NCBI GenBank assembly: GCA_002150815.3
Contig: NDFF03000098.1
Span: 310,001 to 374,000, forward strand
Direction: 5' to 3'
Source: Grammothele lineata
Taxonomy: Eukaryota; Basidiomycota; Agaricomycetes; Polyporales; Polyporaceae
DNA: 64,000 nucleotides
Position 1 is the first letter of the stretch. Each line of letters starts with the position of its first letter. Shown here one piece after another: positions 37,601 to 47,524 of this stretch. The translations under genes and the position numbers were made by a program. The notes under the pieces were generated by a model. It was given only the letters and a program-made list of their open reading frames with translations, was not told the origin of the DNA and ran no database searches.

Positions 37601-37949
37601 CTGTCAGAGATGCGTACTCACAAACTATCACACCAAACACTGTCGTCAGAACAGCATCCCGGACGCCATTGGCCCCTCCACTGCCTCCGAACCCGCCGAA
37701 TCCGATCGCAGGGCCCACAGGCGTGGACGGGAGTTCGCCCGAGACGGCCTCGGACTGTTGCTTGTGGCTGAGGAGGTCCTCGGGTGTGTTCTGGTGTCGT
37801 AAGAGAGTCGGAGGTGGGTGCGGTCTGTTGGTGAGGTTTCTCCGGGGGAACGAATTGACGTGTCGAGGCGAACACGCGACGCGGGGCGTGACTGAGCGCA
37901 CAAGGAGCGTTTGGTGAGTTCGGGGGATGCGAGGGAGGAGGCGGAACAT
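34621..37949 (-). CDS. Mitochondrial-type membrane-anchored P-loop ATPase (12 exons)
   Basis: Exons: 37949-37622, 37188-37133, 37075-36851, 36229-36022, 35968-35810, 35755-35731, 35678-35627, 35571-35161, 35116-35059, 35002-34971, 34903-34757, 34689-34621. Phases join throughout, giving 589 residues. The N-terminus is rich in R/S/T without acids (a likely mitochondrial presequence). A membrane helix follows around residues 100-122, assembled across the first intron. Then comes WYKENVLWKIEKAF and, near residue 200, a Walker A motif LLGPKGTGKTT, itself split by an intron. A Walker B-like strand LILVINNVHYFDHDEDG is at about 285-300. The rest is helical (LGGRLTYLGRV-type segment, then WLLLREFVKRRRE). 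I place it with archaeal-ATPase-2-like P-loop proteins. Introns 1 (433 nt) and 3 (621 nt) are far longer than the others. Mitochondrial inner-membrane location is inferred. Confidence 0.85.
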
Positions 37950-39365
37950 TGTTGGAGGTTATTACAAGGTCATAAACAAGAGGCAAGGAGCGATAGGCGT
38001 GAGCGGTGTGTACAAGGAAGTCGAGGAGGGGAAGTGGAGGTGTAAAACAGAGGACGGTGTAGCTGGAACATGGCGGGCGCAGTCATGATGATTGGCTCTA
38101 CAAGCCGCCTTGGCATGAGCGTCATCGCCCCAGCACTGTCCCAGGGACACGGCCCGCCCCGGCATCGCCACGCGACATCCCCATTCCCCGGCAAGGACGT
38201 TCAGGTTGCAACAAGACGACCACGATATCCAGCAATGGGCAGTCCGCCGCAACCTTCCCAGTGATATTCCCTAGGCAAATATGGAATTCTCTAGTAGTCT
38301 ATCGACATCTACTTGTCTCTTGAGCGGCGCAGAGGCGCCCTGGGTTCCGATTCTTTCCTGCCACAGATACGGTCTCAATGCGGCCAGCGTTTGGATTGTG
38401 CAAGTAGACTACATGAGCGCATTTTGAGTTGCGAGTATCCAGTCGTTCCAGCTGCCGTAGTACGCGGAGTCGCAGTGCAGTGATCCGAGTCCCTCAGGCG
38501 TACGCAAAAGGATGTAAATAGCAGACGCCACAAAGAACACAAGCTAGTGCTGTCGTGCTCGTACCCGGGACGTTCTTTCACCTTCCCTGTCGGGAGACTG
38601 GAAGGTGGCAGGCGCGGGCCAGGAGCTCGAGCAAGCCAGACAAGTTCTTGAAACGCTGCCAACGTAAGTCACGTGCAACGACGCGTTGGGAGTGGCCCTC
38701 AGTTTAAGCGCCTGCCAACGAAAGTCACGTGAAATGGAAATCCTCCCGGTATTGAACACCGATTCTCTAAAAGAATCGGAATGACGAGGAAGTTAACGTG
38801 AAGTTCAATTGTTTCCCGAGACGAGGTAGACATCTCACTAACCCCTTTGGTGAGTATCTTCTATTGCTAATTGTTGGTCTCACTGTAGACGGTCTCTGAA
38901 ACACTCCGTCTTATCTGCGGCAGGAATAAGCTCATCTTGGCGCAAGGGATGGACTTCGATGAGTGCAAGCCCGTACACGAAGTGGACGCTTTACGGGGCT
39001 TGGTCCGGCCCACCCACACCAGCTTATTCTCGTCGTTTGTTGTTGGACGGTGGTATCTGGACTCTAACCGCAAACGCGGTACCTGGAGCCTACGTACGCT
39101 TTGTCCGTGCGGACCTACCGTCGGCCTGAGGATGCAATTGTCCAACAGCACCCAGCCCCATAGGTGCCAGCTATGCTTTAACCTCCCCCAGCGTGGCCAT
39201 CAGGGACGACGCTTTGACCGTGGCCACATCCGTAGGCTCCTGCGGGACGCTTTGGCGGCAGCACAAAATTGAGCGCCGCCAATCCGACCGTGTCGAATTC
39301 CCTGCCTCTTTTCCCCCTCACGATCGCCCCAGCTTCTCGCGCCCCTCGACAGAATCCACTTCATC
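37950..39365. other. Divergent promoter region between ATPase and cyclin genes
   Basis: The ATPase gene starts leftward at 37949 and the cyclin gene rightward at 39366, so this 1.4 kb should hold both promoters. It contains the paired CACGTG repeats described separately. A short plus-strand frame at 38937-39272 shows no domain. Confidence 0.5.
38655..38734 (+). promoter_or_regulatory. Two direct repeats carrying CACGTG E-boxes
   Basis: A roughly 23-bp unit occurs at 38655-38677 and again at 38711-38734, with two or three differences. Each contains CTGCCAACG followed by AAGTCACGTG. The core CACGTG is the binding site of basic helix-loop-helix factors of the Pho4/Cbf1 type in fungi. The pair lies about 650 bp upstream of a PHO80-like cyclin gene and a similar distance from the divergent ATPase gene. 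The repeats are seen directly; the regulatory role is inferred. Confidence 0.5.
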
Positions 39366-40760
39366 ATGGATTCATACGGCGGCGGACGTGTTCCCTCACA
39401 AATCTATGGACACACTTCTCGGCACAGTCCATACGGTGGACGTCCCGCCGCCGCTCGCAACGCGCAGATACCGCCCCCAATCTTGCAGCCTCAGCCGATG
39501 CGTCATCTTCCCTTCGTGAACTACCAAGGACAACAGCAATATATCCCTAGGCAGCCGACTCCCCTTCGTGCCAGCTTCACTCCCCAATCGCTCGGATACT
39601 CGTCACTGGCCGCTCCTATGCAGGGCTATTCCCATCATTTCTCGTCTATGCCGCCTACGTCGCAACTAGGTTACGCGTCGCAAGCCGCCTACTTCCCGCA
39701 GACGGTTCAAGATGGGTGGGCCCCGCAGGCTGACCCTCTGTATGACGGCTCAGGCTCTTCTTGGATGGCTCCTCCGGCGACGTCTCAGCTAGTCCATGCC
39801 TCTGGGAGCACTCTGCCAGGCGCCATCCAAGATCCTCTGTCGATCAGTGCCGCCGCCGCAACCCCCTCTGTCCTACGGACTCCCGCACCCGGTACCCCGG
39901 CCTCGGCGAGCTCTAAAACAAAGAAATCCCTAGCTACGTCCAGCAAGAAAAAGAAAACCAAGCGAGTAAAGCAAGCCAACCCCCCAAGCCCCGTGAACGC
40001 AAACCCACCGCCACTTGGACCACTTCCGAGCCTGCTGAAGATCTATCTTTCCTCCGCCGACATCCCCACCGTAGCCCGCTTCACCGCCGAGCTCATTACA
40101 AGCTCATTCTGCGTGCACCCCCAACCGTCCGCCTTCCTTCCCGAGAACTTAGCCCAGTCCACCTCGCTCCCCACGCTCCCCACGCTCGAGCAATACATCG
40201 CCTCCCTGCTCTACGCCCTCAGGGTGGGGGACCGGCGCGCCGGCGCGGGGGCCACGCTGTGCGCGCTCGACCGCCTCCGCGGCCGCTTCCCGCGCGCGAG
40301 GGCGCACGGGCTCCCGCACGCACTGTACCTGGGGGTACTGGTGCATTGCGGCGTCCCGCCTGAGTCGGGTCCCGCTGTGCTGTGGAAACCCGTGACGGGA
40401 GGAGAGGCCGAGGAGCTCGAGAGGAAGAGGCTGCTCGCGAAAGCGTGGGCGTCCTGCCCGGGGCAGACGCTGTGCGCGAACCCGGACACGGTGTTCGCGA
40501 TGGGGCAGGAGGTGAGCGGTCTTCTCGGGCCGTGCTGGGGCGAGGTGAAGGCGGACTATGTCGTGGATACGTGGCGCAAGTGTTTCAAGAATCAGGTTTG
40601 GGGTGAGAGGTTGGAGGCGCAGGAGAACCCGCAGCTCCCTGGTGCGAACAACGGGGTTTACGAGGGGACGGGGGACGTACCGACTGGTCTTGTGTTGTGC
40701 GACGTGGACGTTGCGATGGGGTTGGATGTAGAGGGACCGCAGCTCGGATGGCATGAGTGA
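39366..40760 (+). CDS. Divergent PHO80-like cyclin with long disordered N-terminus
   Basis: A single 464-codon exon. Residues 1-180 are rich in Q, P, S and Y and likely disordered; around 180-210 is a lysine-rich block (KTKKSLATSSKKKKTKR) that could act as a nuclear localisation signal. Residues about 235-330 follow the order of the cyclins elsewhere in the window: VARFTAELI, then TLEQYIASLLYALRV, ATLCALDRLRGRFPRARAHG and LYLGVLVHCG, matching the ARF / LxxFI / LxxLRxxxP / FLxxLI pattern of PHO80/PCL cyclin boxes. Helix 3 lacks the usual A-K-x-x-D-D ending. The last 130 residues contain WGEVKADYVVDTWRKCF, possibly the equivalent of cyclin helix 5. The gene is divergent from the ATPase gene and has a broken partial copy at 43.4-43.9 kb. 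Cyclin assignment is by my own alignment, so moderate certainty. Confidence 0.72.
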   Translation: MDSYGGGRVPSQIYGHTSRHSPYGGRPAAARNAQIPPPILQPQPMRHLPFVNYQGQQQYIPRQPTPLRASFTPQSLGYSSLAAPMQGYSHHFSSMPPTSQLGYASQAAYFPQTVQDGWAPQADPLYDGSGSSWMAPPATSQLVHASGSTLPGAIQDPLSISAAAATPSVLRTPAPGTPASASSKTKKSLATSSKKKKTKRVKQANPPSPVNANPPPLGPLPSLLKIYLSSADIPTVARFTAELITSSFCVHPQPSAFLPENLAQSTSLPTLPTLEQYIASLLYALRVGDRRAGAGATLCALDRLRGRFPRARAHGLPHALYLGVLVHCGVPPESGPAVLWKPVTGGEAEELERKRLLAKAWASCPGQTLCANPDTVFAMGQEVSGLLGPCWGEVKADYVVDTWRKCFKNQVWGERLEAQENPQLPGANNGVYEGTGDVPTGLVLCDVDVAMGLDVEGPQLGWHE

Positions 40761-41139
40761 GCGGCGACACGGATGCAAATAACGTCCAAACATGCCTTGT
40801 GGTTACGTATACTTTGTACCATACATAGATATGTACAGTATGCTCTCTCGTACTCTCGCGGCTGTATCCTATGACAAATATGTTCAATCTCATGCTTCTT
40901 TTCTCACTTAGTGTTTATATGGCTCGCAACGTCCACGTCGATAGAGTCAGAACGATAATCCATAATCCATTTCTATGTGCTACAGTTTTCCCTTGGAAAT
41001 TAAGTGTGGATACATAACGAGCGTGGCGTAACGAATGGTGGCAGTCCGAGCTGCAGTCCTTTCGGACAATCGTAATGCGTAGGTACAGTGTGCGTTTTCA
41101 TGAGCCCGCGCGGCGGTTCCCGGCCGCCTGTGCGGCGAC
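40761..41139. other. Intergenic space between convergent genes
   Basis: Lies between the 3' ends of the cyclin-like gene and the small secreted protein gene. It is AT-richer than the coding DNA, consistent with two 3' UTRs. No other feature seen. Confidence 0.5.
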
Positions 41140-41529
41140 TCATAGGAGGCCCGCGAGCGCGACGGCGGCGACGACAGCTCCAGAGGAGACCGCCAGAGGG
41201 CGAGATGCTCCAGAGCTTTGAGATTCGGTGTTTTCAACCCCAGCAGCCTGAGGGATGCGAGCGCGACGGTGAGCATTGGAATGTTACGAAAGAGTGCTCA
41301 AGCTTACCCCTACGCAGCCATTCGGTCCTGAGCAGGCCGCGTTGTGGTTAACAGCGATGACATTCGCGAGCTGCGGGTCGATGGGCGCGGGAGACGCGGC
41401 GACTACCCAAGTCAAAGTGAGCTTCGTTGTCGCAGTCAACAAGAGAAGAGACTTGTCGCCAAGTGACGTACCGAGGGTGGAAGAGGCAACCAAAAGGAGC
41501 GTGATGATCTGGGCGGCGTGAGCGTACAT
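41140..41529 (-). CDS. Small secreted, probably GPI-anchored protein (86 aa, three exons)
   Basis: Exons 41529-41472, 41402-41308 and 41247-41140, joined by a 69-nt GTACGT...GGGTAG intron (phase 1) and a 60-nt GTAAGC...CTCAG intron (phase 0). The product starts with a signal peptide (MYAHAAQIITLLLVASSTL, likely cut after VAA-S). A short mature region follows, with a single CSGPNGC cysteine pair, then a serine-rich spacer. It ends in a hydrophobic tail (GAVVAAVALAGLL) with small residues about ten positions before it, the usual layout of a GPI-attachment signal. I do not recognise a named family. The mature chain after GPI processing would be only about 45 residues. It is convergent with the cyclin-like gene. 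The exon chain is well supported because the signal and anchor appear only when the introns are removed. Confidence 0.7.
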
Positions 41530-43446
41530 AGTGATAGAGTTATGCGGGGTGGTATCAAGATGCGAGGTATATGTTCCTTAGTGTTGTTTTGAAAGCGGGA
41601 TGAGTGGGGTCGCAGTCCGAGTGGGGTCGTGGATGTGGGGGCGAGAGCGGGGGTCGGTCAACGAACGCAGCATGATTGCCTTCCGTCACTGTCCTCTTAT
41701 ACTCAAACCTTGCTCGGTTATATCGTTCGCCTTGTACTCTGCCGACGACCGACGAGCTATCCCGACAACGGGAAGTCGGTCGTGGTGGAAAAGAGCGAAA
41801 GGGAGTGCCGAATCGGGTTTAAGGACGCGAAGCGCGCCACGTGGATATCTGGACTCTTTCCGCAGGATGCGCGCTTGACGCCTTGTCCTCCGCCTCGCTT
41901 GTCGACGTCGTTGCCCGCCCGTCGATGGTCGCGTTCCTTTCCATAACGTAGACATTATGTTCCTTCACACAACCCACCTTCTATGCCAGGAGAGACGCCG
42001 AAACTCAACAAGGCATGGAAAGCCGGACTTTACGTTTATCTGGAGGTCCGGATGACGTTGTTGGCAGTGAGGCAAGTGCCAACTATCGAGATGCCCATGC
42101 ACCGAGCAGATAGTGGAACGCGAGGTAGCGTTACATAGGTAAGCCTGCTGTAACTCTTCTTCCTTGCACTGGAGATACGCTCGCTGTGCTTTAGGTATCG
42201 CTGACGCTCTCGTACGTTAGGCTCCTACTGTTCACACGTCGTTCCGTACGAGGAGTAAGAGCAACGCCGCACGAATCAAGCACTCGGTTATCAATTGGCC
42301 GGCATTAGGATGGCGATACTTCTGTTGTGAAATGTGTCGGCGCGCGGTCAACCACGATATGTGACCTGGTACGCCGCCACGTCAAGACTTTCACTCGTCC
42401 TCTTCTAGGCAAATACGCGTTCGATTTTATTGAAGGCATATCATCTAGTCTGGAGCTGAGTGAACCCGCACACCGTTCCTACCGTCTGGTCTGCGGTCTT
42501 GTCTCGTGACCTGCAAGACGACGTCCCCTGCAACAACCTCTGACAAACCCACCTCTATCATACGAGGGCTTAGCAGCGTGATTGTTGTCCTTCTCCGCCC
42601 TTCGGTTGTCCTTCTCCAGCTCCGATCATCTCCGGCTCCCTCTTCCCTTCCACCTCCAGCCGCTCTCCTTAACCCACCACCTTTGGAATACCTTTAGGTG
42701 CAAGTGCCGAGTGGCTGGGATGGCTTGAGACCAACGGCGTACTAGCGTTAGCCGCTCGGATAGCACTCGCTTCTGTTGCGCAAGAGGAGAGGACGCGGTC
42801 AGCGACCAGTATGTAGATGGCGCAGAGCACCATGCGCGGACGCGCATCCCACCTACGGAGACCGCGGGTGGGGCGCGCGTTCGTGCGCAGGGACGGATAT
42901 GGGGGCGAGGGAATGCGAGCACTCACTGAGGACGCAGGAAACGAACTTTGCCGTGTCCTCTTCGATCCTTGCTGTTTCCCCCGAATCGCCCAGTGCTCTG
43001 TGCGGCTGACGTTCTGAGACGATGCCAGCGTAGGTGCGGCCTCCGTCACGTCTTCGTCGTCAGACCAGGTGTGGATTTGTGCGCAAGCAAGCGGGCGACA
43101 TATTAAGGGTGCAGGGTAAACCCGAGCGCTCCGCGAAGTGCGAGAGGTGGTGTGTCGTGTGTTATCCGAAATTTGCGGTGGTCCACTGTACGCTGAGGAC
43201 GGATAAAACTCAATAGAGACAGCTGCTGGGACTCTGAGAAAGTCGTCAGTGATGCACTGTTCCGGGACGTTCTGAGCAAAGAAACGCACTCACTAGTAGG
43301 TTGATGACGGAGATCGGTCCGTCGTCCATGATGCCCGGTCCGACTCGTGCGAGCGAGGGTGAAGAGGGGCTGTGCTGCTCGGGCAATACCACACAACAGC
43401 TCTGCTGAGGTGCACTGTCTGTAGTCCTCGTTGATCAAGGATCAGC
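41530..43446. other. No complete gene; possible relics on the minus strand
   Basis: Between 42.6 and 43.4 kb the minus strand shows a short ATG-opened frame MDDGPISVINLL ending at GTGAGT, and later a segment reading EEDTAKF followed by GTGAGT near 42927. This faintly resembles the DDTAKLSE motif before the last intron of the gene at 45.1-46.3 kb. I could not build a continuous reading frame. The stretch from 41.5 to 42.6 kb shows nothing recognisable. Confidence 0.3.
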
Positions 43447-43935
43447 TTCGCTTTGCAATTGGCTCCTGCTCATCCTCGAGCATGAGGAGCGGGGGGAGCG
43501 ATGTGGACTGGGCTCGGATCTCAGGAAGGGAGGCGGACGGTTTGGGGTGCACGCAGAATGAGTGTGTTATGAACTCGGTGATGAAGCGGGCTACGAGGGG
43601 ATGTCGGCGGGGCAAGAAGGATCTTAAGCAGGGCGGGAAGTGGTCCAAGTGGCAGTGGGTTTGTGTTCGGTTTAGAGCTCGCCGAGGCAGGAGTACCGAG
43701 TGCGGGAGTCCGTAGGACAGAGGGGGTTGCGGCGGCGGTACCAATCAACAGAGTGTCTTATTGAATGGCGCCTGGCAGAGTGCTCCCAGAGGCATGAGAC
43801 AGCTGAGATGTCGCTGGACGAGTCATCCAAGAAGAGCCTGAGCCTTCATACAGAGGGCCAGCCTACGGAGCCCAGCCGTCTTGAATCGTCTGCGGGAAGT
43901 AGGCGGCTTGTGAGGCGTACCCTTGTTGCGACGGG
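43447..43935 (-). pseudogene. Truncated inverted copy of the 39.4-kb cyclin-like gene
   Basis: Read on the minus strand, this segment follows the cyclin-like gene from about position 39670 to 40195 at high nucleotide identity (for example the shared run TCTGGGAGCACTCTGCCAGG). It is broken: a Gln codon has become TAG at 43865-43863, the lysine-rich block is deleted, and a frameshift near 43650 moves the ARF helix into another frame. The copy stops just before the cyclin box helix that begins LEQYIAS and then enters unrelated sequence. There is no equivalent of the start codon region. It is therefore a partial, inverted duplication about 4 kb from its parent, with no intact product. Confidence 0.88.
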
Positions 43936-44186
43936 GAGTGCGCAGGCCTTTGAGGTTGCGAATATCCGTGACAGTCGACGTACTAACCTCCTGTCTCTGA
44001 CTCGGACCCTTCTGGAGCAGTCTGCATTTGACTGCGGATTATACTTTGCCTCATCTGCCGACGACCTTCTATAATCAAGCAGGAGGTGGAGAGGACCATA
44101 GCAAGAATAGTCGACGCCGCTGGTCGCGGAAGCCTTTGGTGCAGGGTTCGAAATCCCTTGCACGTTGAGTTAACCCCAAACTCCGC

Positions 44187-44875
44187 CTATGCAGGATGGT
44201 GCTTCCCGATCTCCGAAGTCGAAGTCTGAGCGGACGCGGTGCCATAGCGAGAAGTCTGGAACGTATAGATAGTTCTGACTGTTAGTAGGTAGACAACGCT
44301 GTCGCATGAAAAGCTCACCTGCTGCGTACTAGGGTTGGACGTCTGCATGGTTCTATGCTGTTCTTCATCTGGTGGCAAGGTGGAATCGCACAGAGGGCAG
44401 GAGGATACCCTGTTGGGGATGGGGGTATGGATAGACTCGCAGTAGTCGAGGAGTATAGTAACCCCTCGACAGAGTCGAAGTCTATTCTCGACAGCGGTCG
44501 ACAGAGACAGGACCGGGAACGCACAGCTGTGAGCGTCGTACGTCGCTAGAAAAGAACGGATACACTCACTTGGGTGCTGTGGCAGACGCAAGGATTGTAG
44601 TGGGACCGCAGGGGGTCCATGGAGGCATAGGGGCACAAAGTCGACGAAGTCAGAGTGGCGTGTATAGACGGAAGATGTGGAGAAATTGTGGCAGACCCCG
44701 GCGTGCATATATGCATGTTCGCTGCGTGAACGACCATTGAACGTTACGCTGGATGTGCTTGCGTGTCTGTTCGTTTGAAGACGTCGGCGAGCATTTTGGG
44801 CATTGTGCTCGAGCACTGCGAGTGGCAGTTGAAAGCCCTCTGCCAGTGCCACCCTCCGACGCCTCTCCGATTAAT
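44187..44875 (-). CDS. Possible multi-exon gene, unrecognised
   Basis: Several minus-strand segments look like exons separated by short introns. These are a first frame from an ATG at 44875 containing MPKMLADVFKR, a segment before a GTGAGT at about 44570, a segment ending GGTATCC with CPLCDSTLPPDEEQ before a GTGAGC near 44320, and a last segment ending at 44187. The donors are good, but I could not fix every acceptor or the phases. The CPLC motif recalls half of a zinc-binding site, without a partner in view. It lies between the cyclin pseudogene and the left-hand six-exon gene. It may be a real gene, a relic or chance; I assign no function. Confidence 0.28.
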
Positions 44876-45093
44876 GGCCATTTGAGACTGGGTGGCGATG
44901 GGGGCGGAAGAACGCAAGGGTCACAGAAAGAATATGCTATAAACACGCGAGAACGAAAAGGCGTGCGAGTCTAGTCATTGCGATAATACGTCCGAGGAAG
45001 AATACAGGCAAGATAAACATAGGAGTACAAACAGTTCACAAGATCCCATCCACGGAACTTCGCGTGCGTCTGCTACAAGTCCTCGGAAAGGGG

Positions 45094-46310
45094 CTATTCT
45101 GGCGCGTCATCATTTGCAGCACGAACCTTCTTCCGCCGTCTCGTTGGCGCTTCGACCCCGTCACTTTCGTGAGCACGCCGTTTGCCTCTGAGCTTCTTGA
45201 ACTGGAACGTCCTACAGTGGCTTCAGAATGAGCCACGGGCGGAAAGATAGTAGCACTCACTCGTCCGTCACCTCCGACAATTTCGCCGTATCGTCGAACG
45301 TCATGTCTGGGTCCCCCACAGGCTCTTCCAGAGAGATATCCTCATGGGTGTCCCGTACTTCCTCGTACAGCTTCTCGAAGTTCTGGAGAACGCTGTGGAT
45401 GCGGCTCGCCGCTCCCAAGGCCCGTTTACTCGTTTTGAGGAAAGAGTCAAACATCGGACGTATCTCTGTTGAGGTAGACCTGACGCTGCTGTACTTCTCC
45501 CGAAGTACCGTCACCCTGTCGCGGAGTTCCTGCCGTTCTTCGGCGTTGAGGCGCTTGAAAACGTCACCGATGTTGAGGGAACCGCCACGATCCATTGGCG
45601 AGACGGCGGCTGGTGTGGAAGTACCCGGATAAGAGCCTGGTGGGCTCGTGAAAATGGGGATGTTCTGACTGCGGGAGAGATGTTCGGTAGCGTTCGAAGA
45701 AATCTTGTCGGTTTCGGAGGCGGGGTTTTCCGAAGAGAGGGGGTCGCTATCTATAACGGCTGCCACGCACAAAACGCGCCTCAGAATATACGAGTACAAA
45801 AGTAACAAATAGCTTACTCCGTTCGTAACTAATGAGAGGGGTCGGGCTCCTTCGGCCTTTCGGGAGAGGGGACAGCGACATGTCAGATGCACCGCTGCCT
45901 GAGAACGGCAGGAGTGAGCATCCATCAATCACAATAGCTAGAATTTATAACTTACCAGGTTGCTTTGCTTCCTTCTGGGGGGACTTCCGGCGTAAGGTTA
46001 CGTTCACCAGAGGCGTGTCGCTATTGTCCCGCCTGTCAGCGCAAGAGGGATACACGATGGAACTACGCAAAGCTACTGACCACCCCAGCTCGTCTTTTCT
46101 CTGTTTTGCATCCGGCGTCAGTGTTTCAGTATTAGATGTGGAAGAATTGTCTGTCTGTGTAATTGACGTCAGCCTGTGCATGAAAATATGGCCGGCGCAG
46201 GGTTGCTAGACCACCCGCCCGGGCACGATCACGTTGAATGCAATGCTCACCGAAAGGGTAGCCTTGAGCTCCTCTTTAGCCATTGCCTTAGATGCTCCAC
46301 GTATCCTCAT
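45094..46310 (-). CDS. Left distal member of a six-exon basic coiled-coil protein family
   Basis: I read six exons with phases 0, 2, 1, 1 and 2, starting at 46310 (an in-frame ATG at 46283 is an alternative) and ending at 45094. The large fifth exon carries the ordered part: FKRLNAEERQELRDRVTVL, then helices FDSFLKTSKRALG and VLQNFEKLYEEVRD, predicted to form a coiled coil. An acidic motif with DDTAKLSEVTDE follows directly before the last intron. The last exon is basic (KKLRGKRR, TRRRKKVR), suggesting a nuclear protein. The paralogue at 57.0-58.2 kb shares the acidic motif, the intron phases and almost the same gene length (1217 and 1221 bp). No known domain is recognised. Exons 1-4 are less certain than 5 and 6. 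Confidence 0.66.
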
Positions 46311-47524
46311 TCTCGGCGATATTGAATGCGAGGGGGAAGAGGTAGTGTAGTTTTCGCAAGTGTGGTGGTCAAGACAGCTGTGAATGACGCTCAACTCGAC
46401 CAGGGGTGAGCGCTTCAGCCTATGCAAGCGCGCGGGGCTCGCGAGGCCTTCGGTTCGAACCCAGCGGTGAACTTTACTTTAATGCATTCTGAGCTCGCTC
46501 GGGAAAATGAGTCAAGGCTGCTAGTATCCCAGCTTTCAACGTTCAACGTTCGACACAAGACGTAGATGACGGGGCAAAGGTATCTGTAGTAAGGATAAAT
46601 TGTATGCAAAGACATCTTGAATACCTTCTCAAACTGCATGATGGACGACACGGAAGGACAGTACAATTAGGTCTTGTTAGCTCAATAGCATGGCTTCGTC
46701 TTAGCACTTCATGTCACTACTGAAGTACTGAAGTGGCATGCACTTTACCGAGTCATGCACTCTGCATGAATGGGCAAGAGGCGATTCCACAGACTATCGC
46801 CGAACACGTGCGTATGACGACTCAGTACTCACCTGTTCGCCGCCATAACACTAGAGCAGTACGGGAATACTTTGCAGGGGGAGGAGCAAAGATATCTCCA
46901 AGGCTGAGCTCCACATGCTTGCCAACAACAAGTTTTTGAGCACAGGCGGGGGAGGCTCAGAGGGACATGGCACTGCGAATCACATACATATAAACGTATG
47001 TACATGGCATGCATAGTCAGGCGTTGTCACTTGCTTCGGGCGGAAGCATTGCGGCTGCAATGATTGCATATAGAAATGGCAAAACAGGACAAGCGCAACA
47101 TCGAAGCGTACTGATTCCACCTATCCATTTTCCGTCCATCACTCCAGCTATGTCCGTGCGCAGAAGTGATGCCCTCCAGCCCCGGATATTCGCAGCAGGA
47201 GAGTTGTGATTGGGGCGAGAATGTTTGGATAAGGCATTCTGTTGTCGAACGTGAGGTAGACGAAACGGGAAGGGTCGATACATTGGGCTGGGCAGCGGGT
47301 GCAACATGGAGGGAGGAGTCGAAGAAGTGCGAGCGCCTTGCGCCAGTAAGGCGACCTCAAATCCAGCGGCGGGCCACTAGTCTTCCGCTCAATCACCAAC
47401 CACTACGATCAAACTACGATCCATCGAGGTATATCGTCCATCGCTAGGGAAACTAATAATGATACACAATACATATGCATAGGTCCGGATACAAATACAC
47501 TGTCCTTTCACTTGTCTTAGACTC
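46311..47524. other. Spacer between the two left-hand paralogues
   Basis: About 1.2 kb, almost the same length as the matching spacer on the right (55793-57008). It contains a B-box-like GGTTCGAACCC at about 46452-46462 within a GC-rich hairpin-prone stretch, but the stems do not pair as a tRNA. No gene is supported. Confidence 0.4.

Noticed and set aside
44120..44165. tRNA T-arm-like hairpin around GGTTCGAAATCC
   Set aside because: An inverted repeat GTGCA/TGCAC surrounds it, but there is no D-arm or anticodon arm upstream at proper spacing.
46395..46475. tRNA-like stretch with GGTTCGAACCC
   Set aside because: The T-stem and acceptor do not pair, and no consistent cloverleaf can be drawn.
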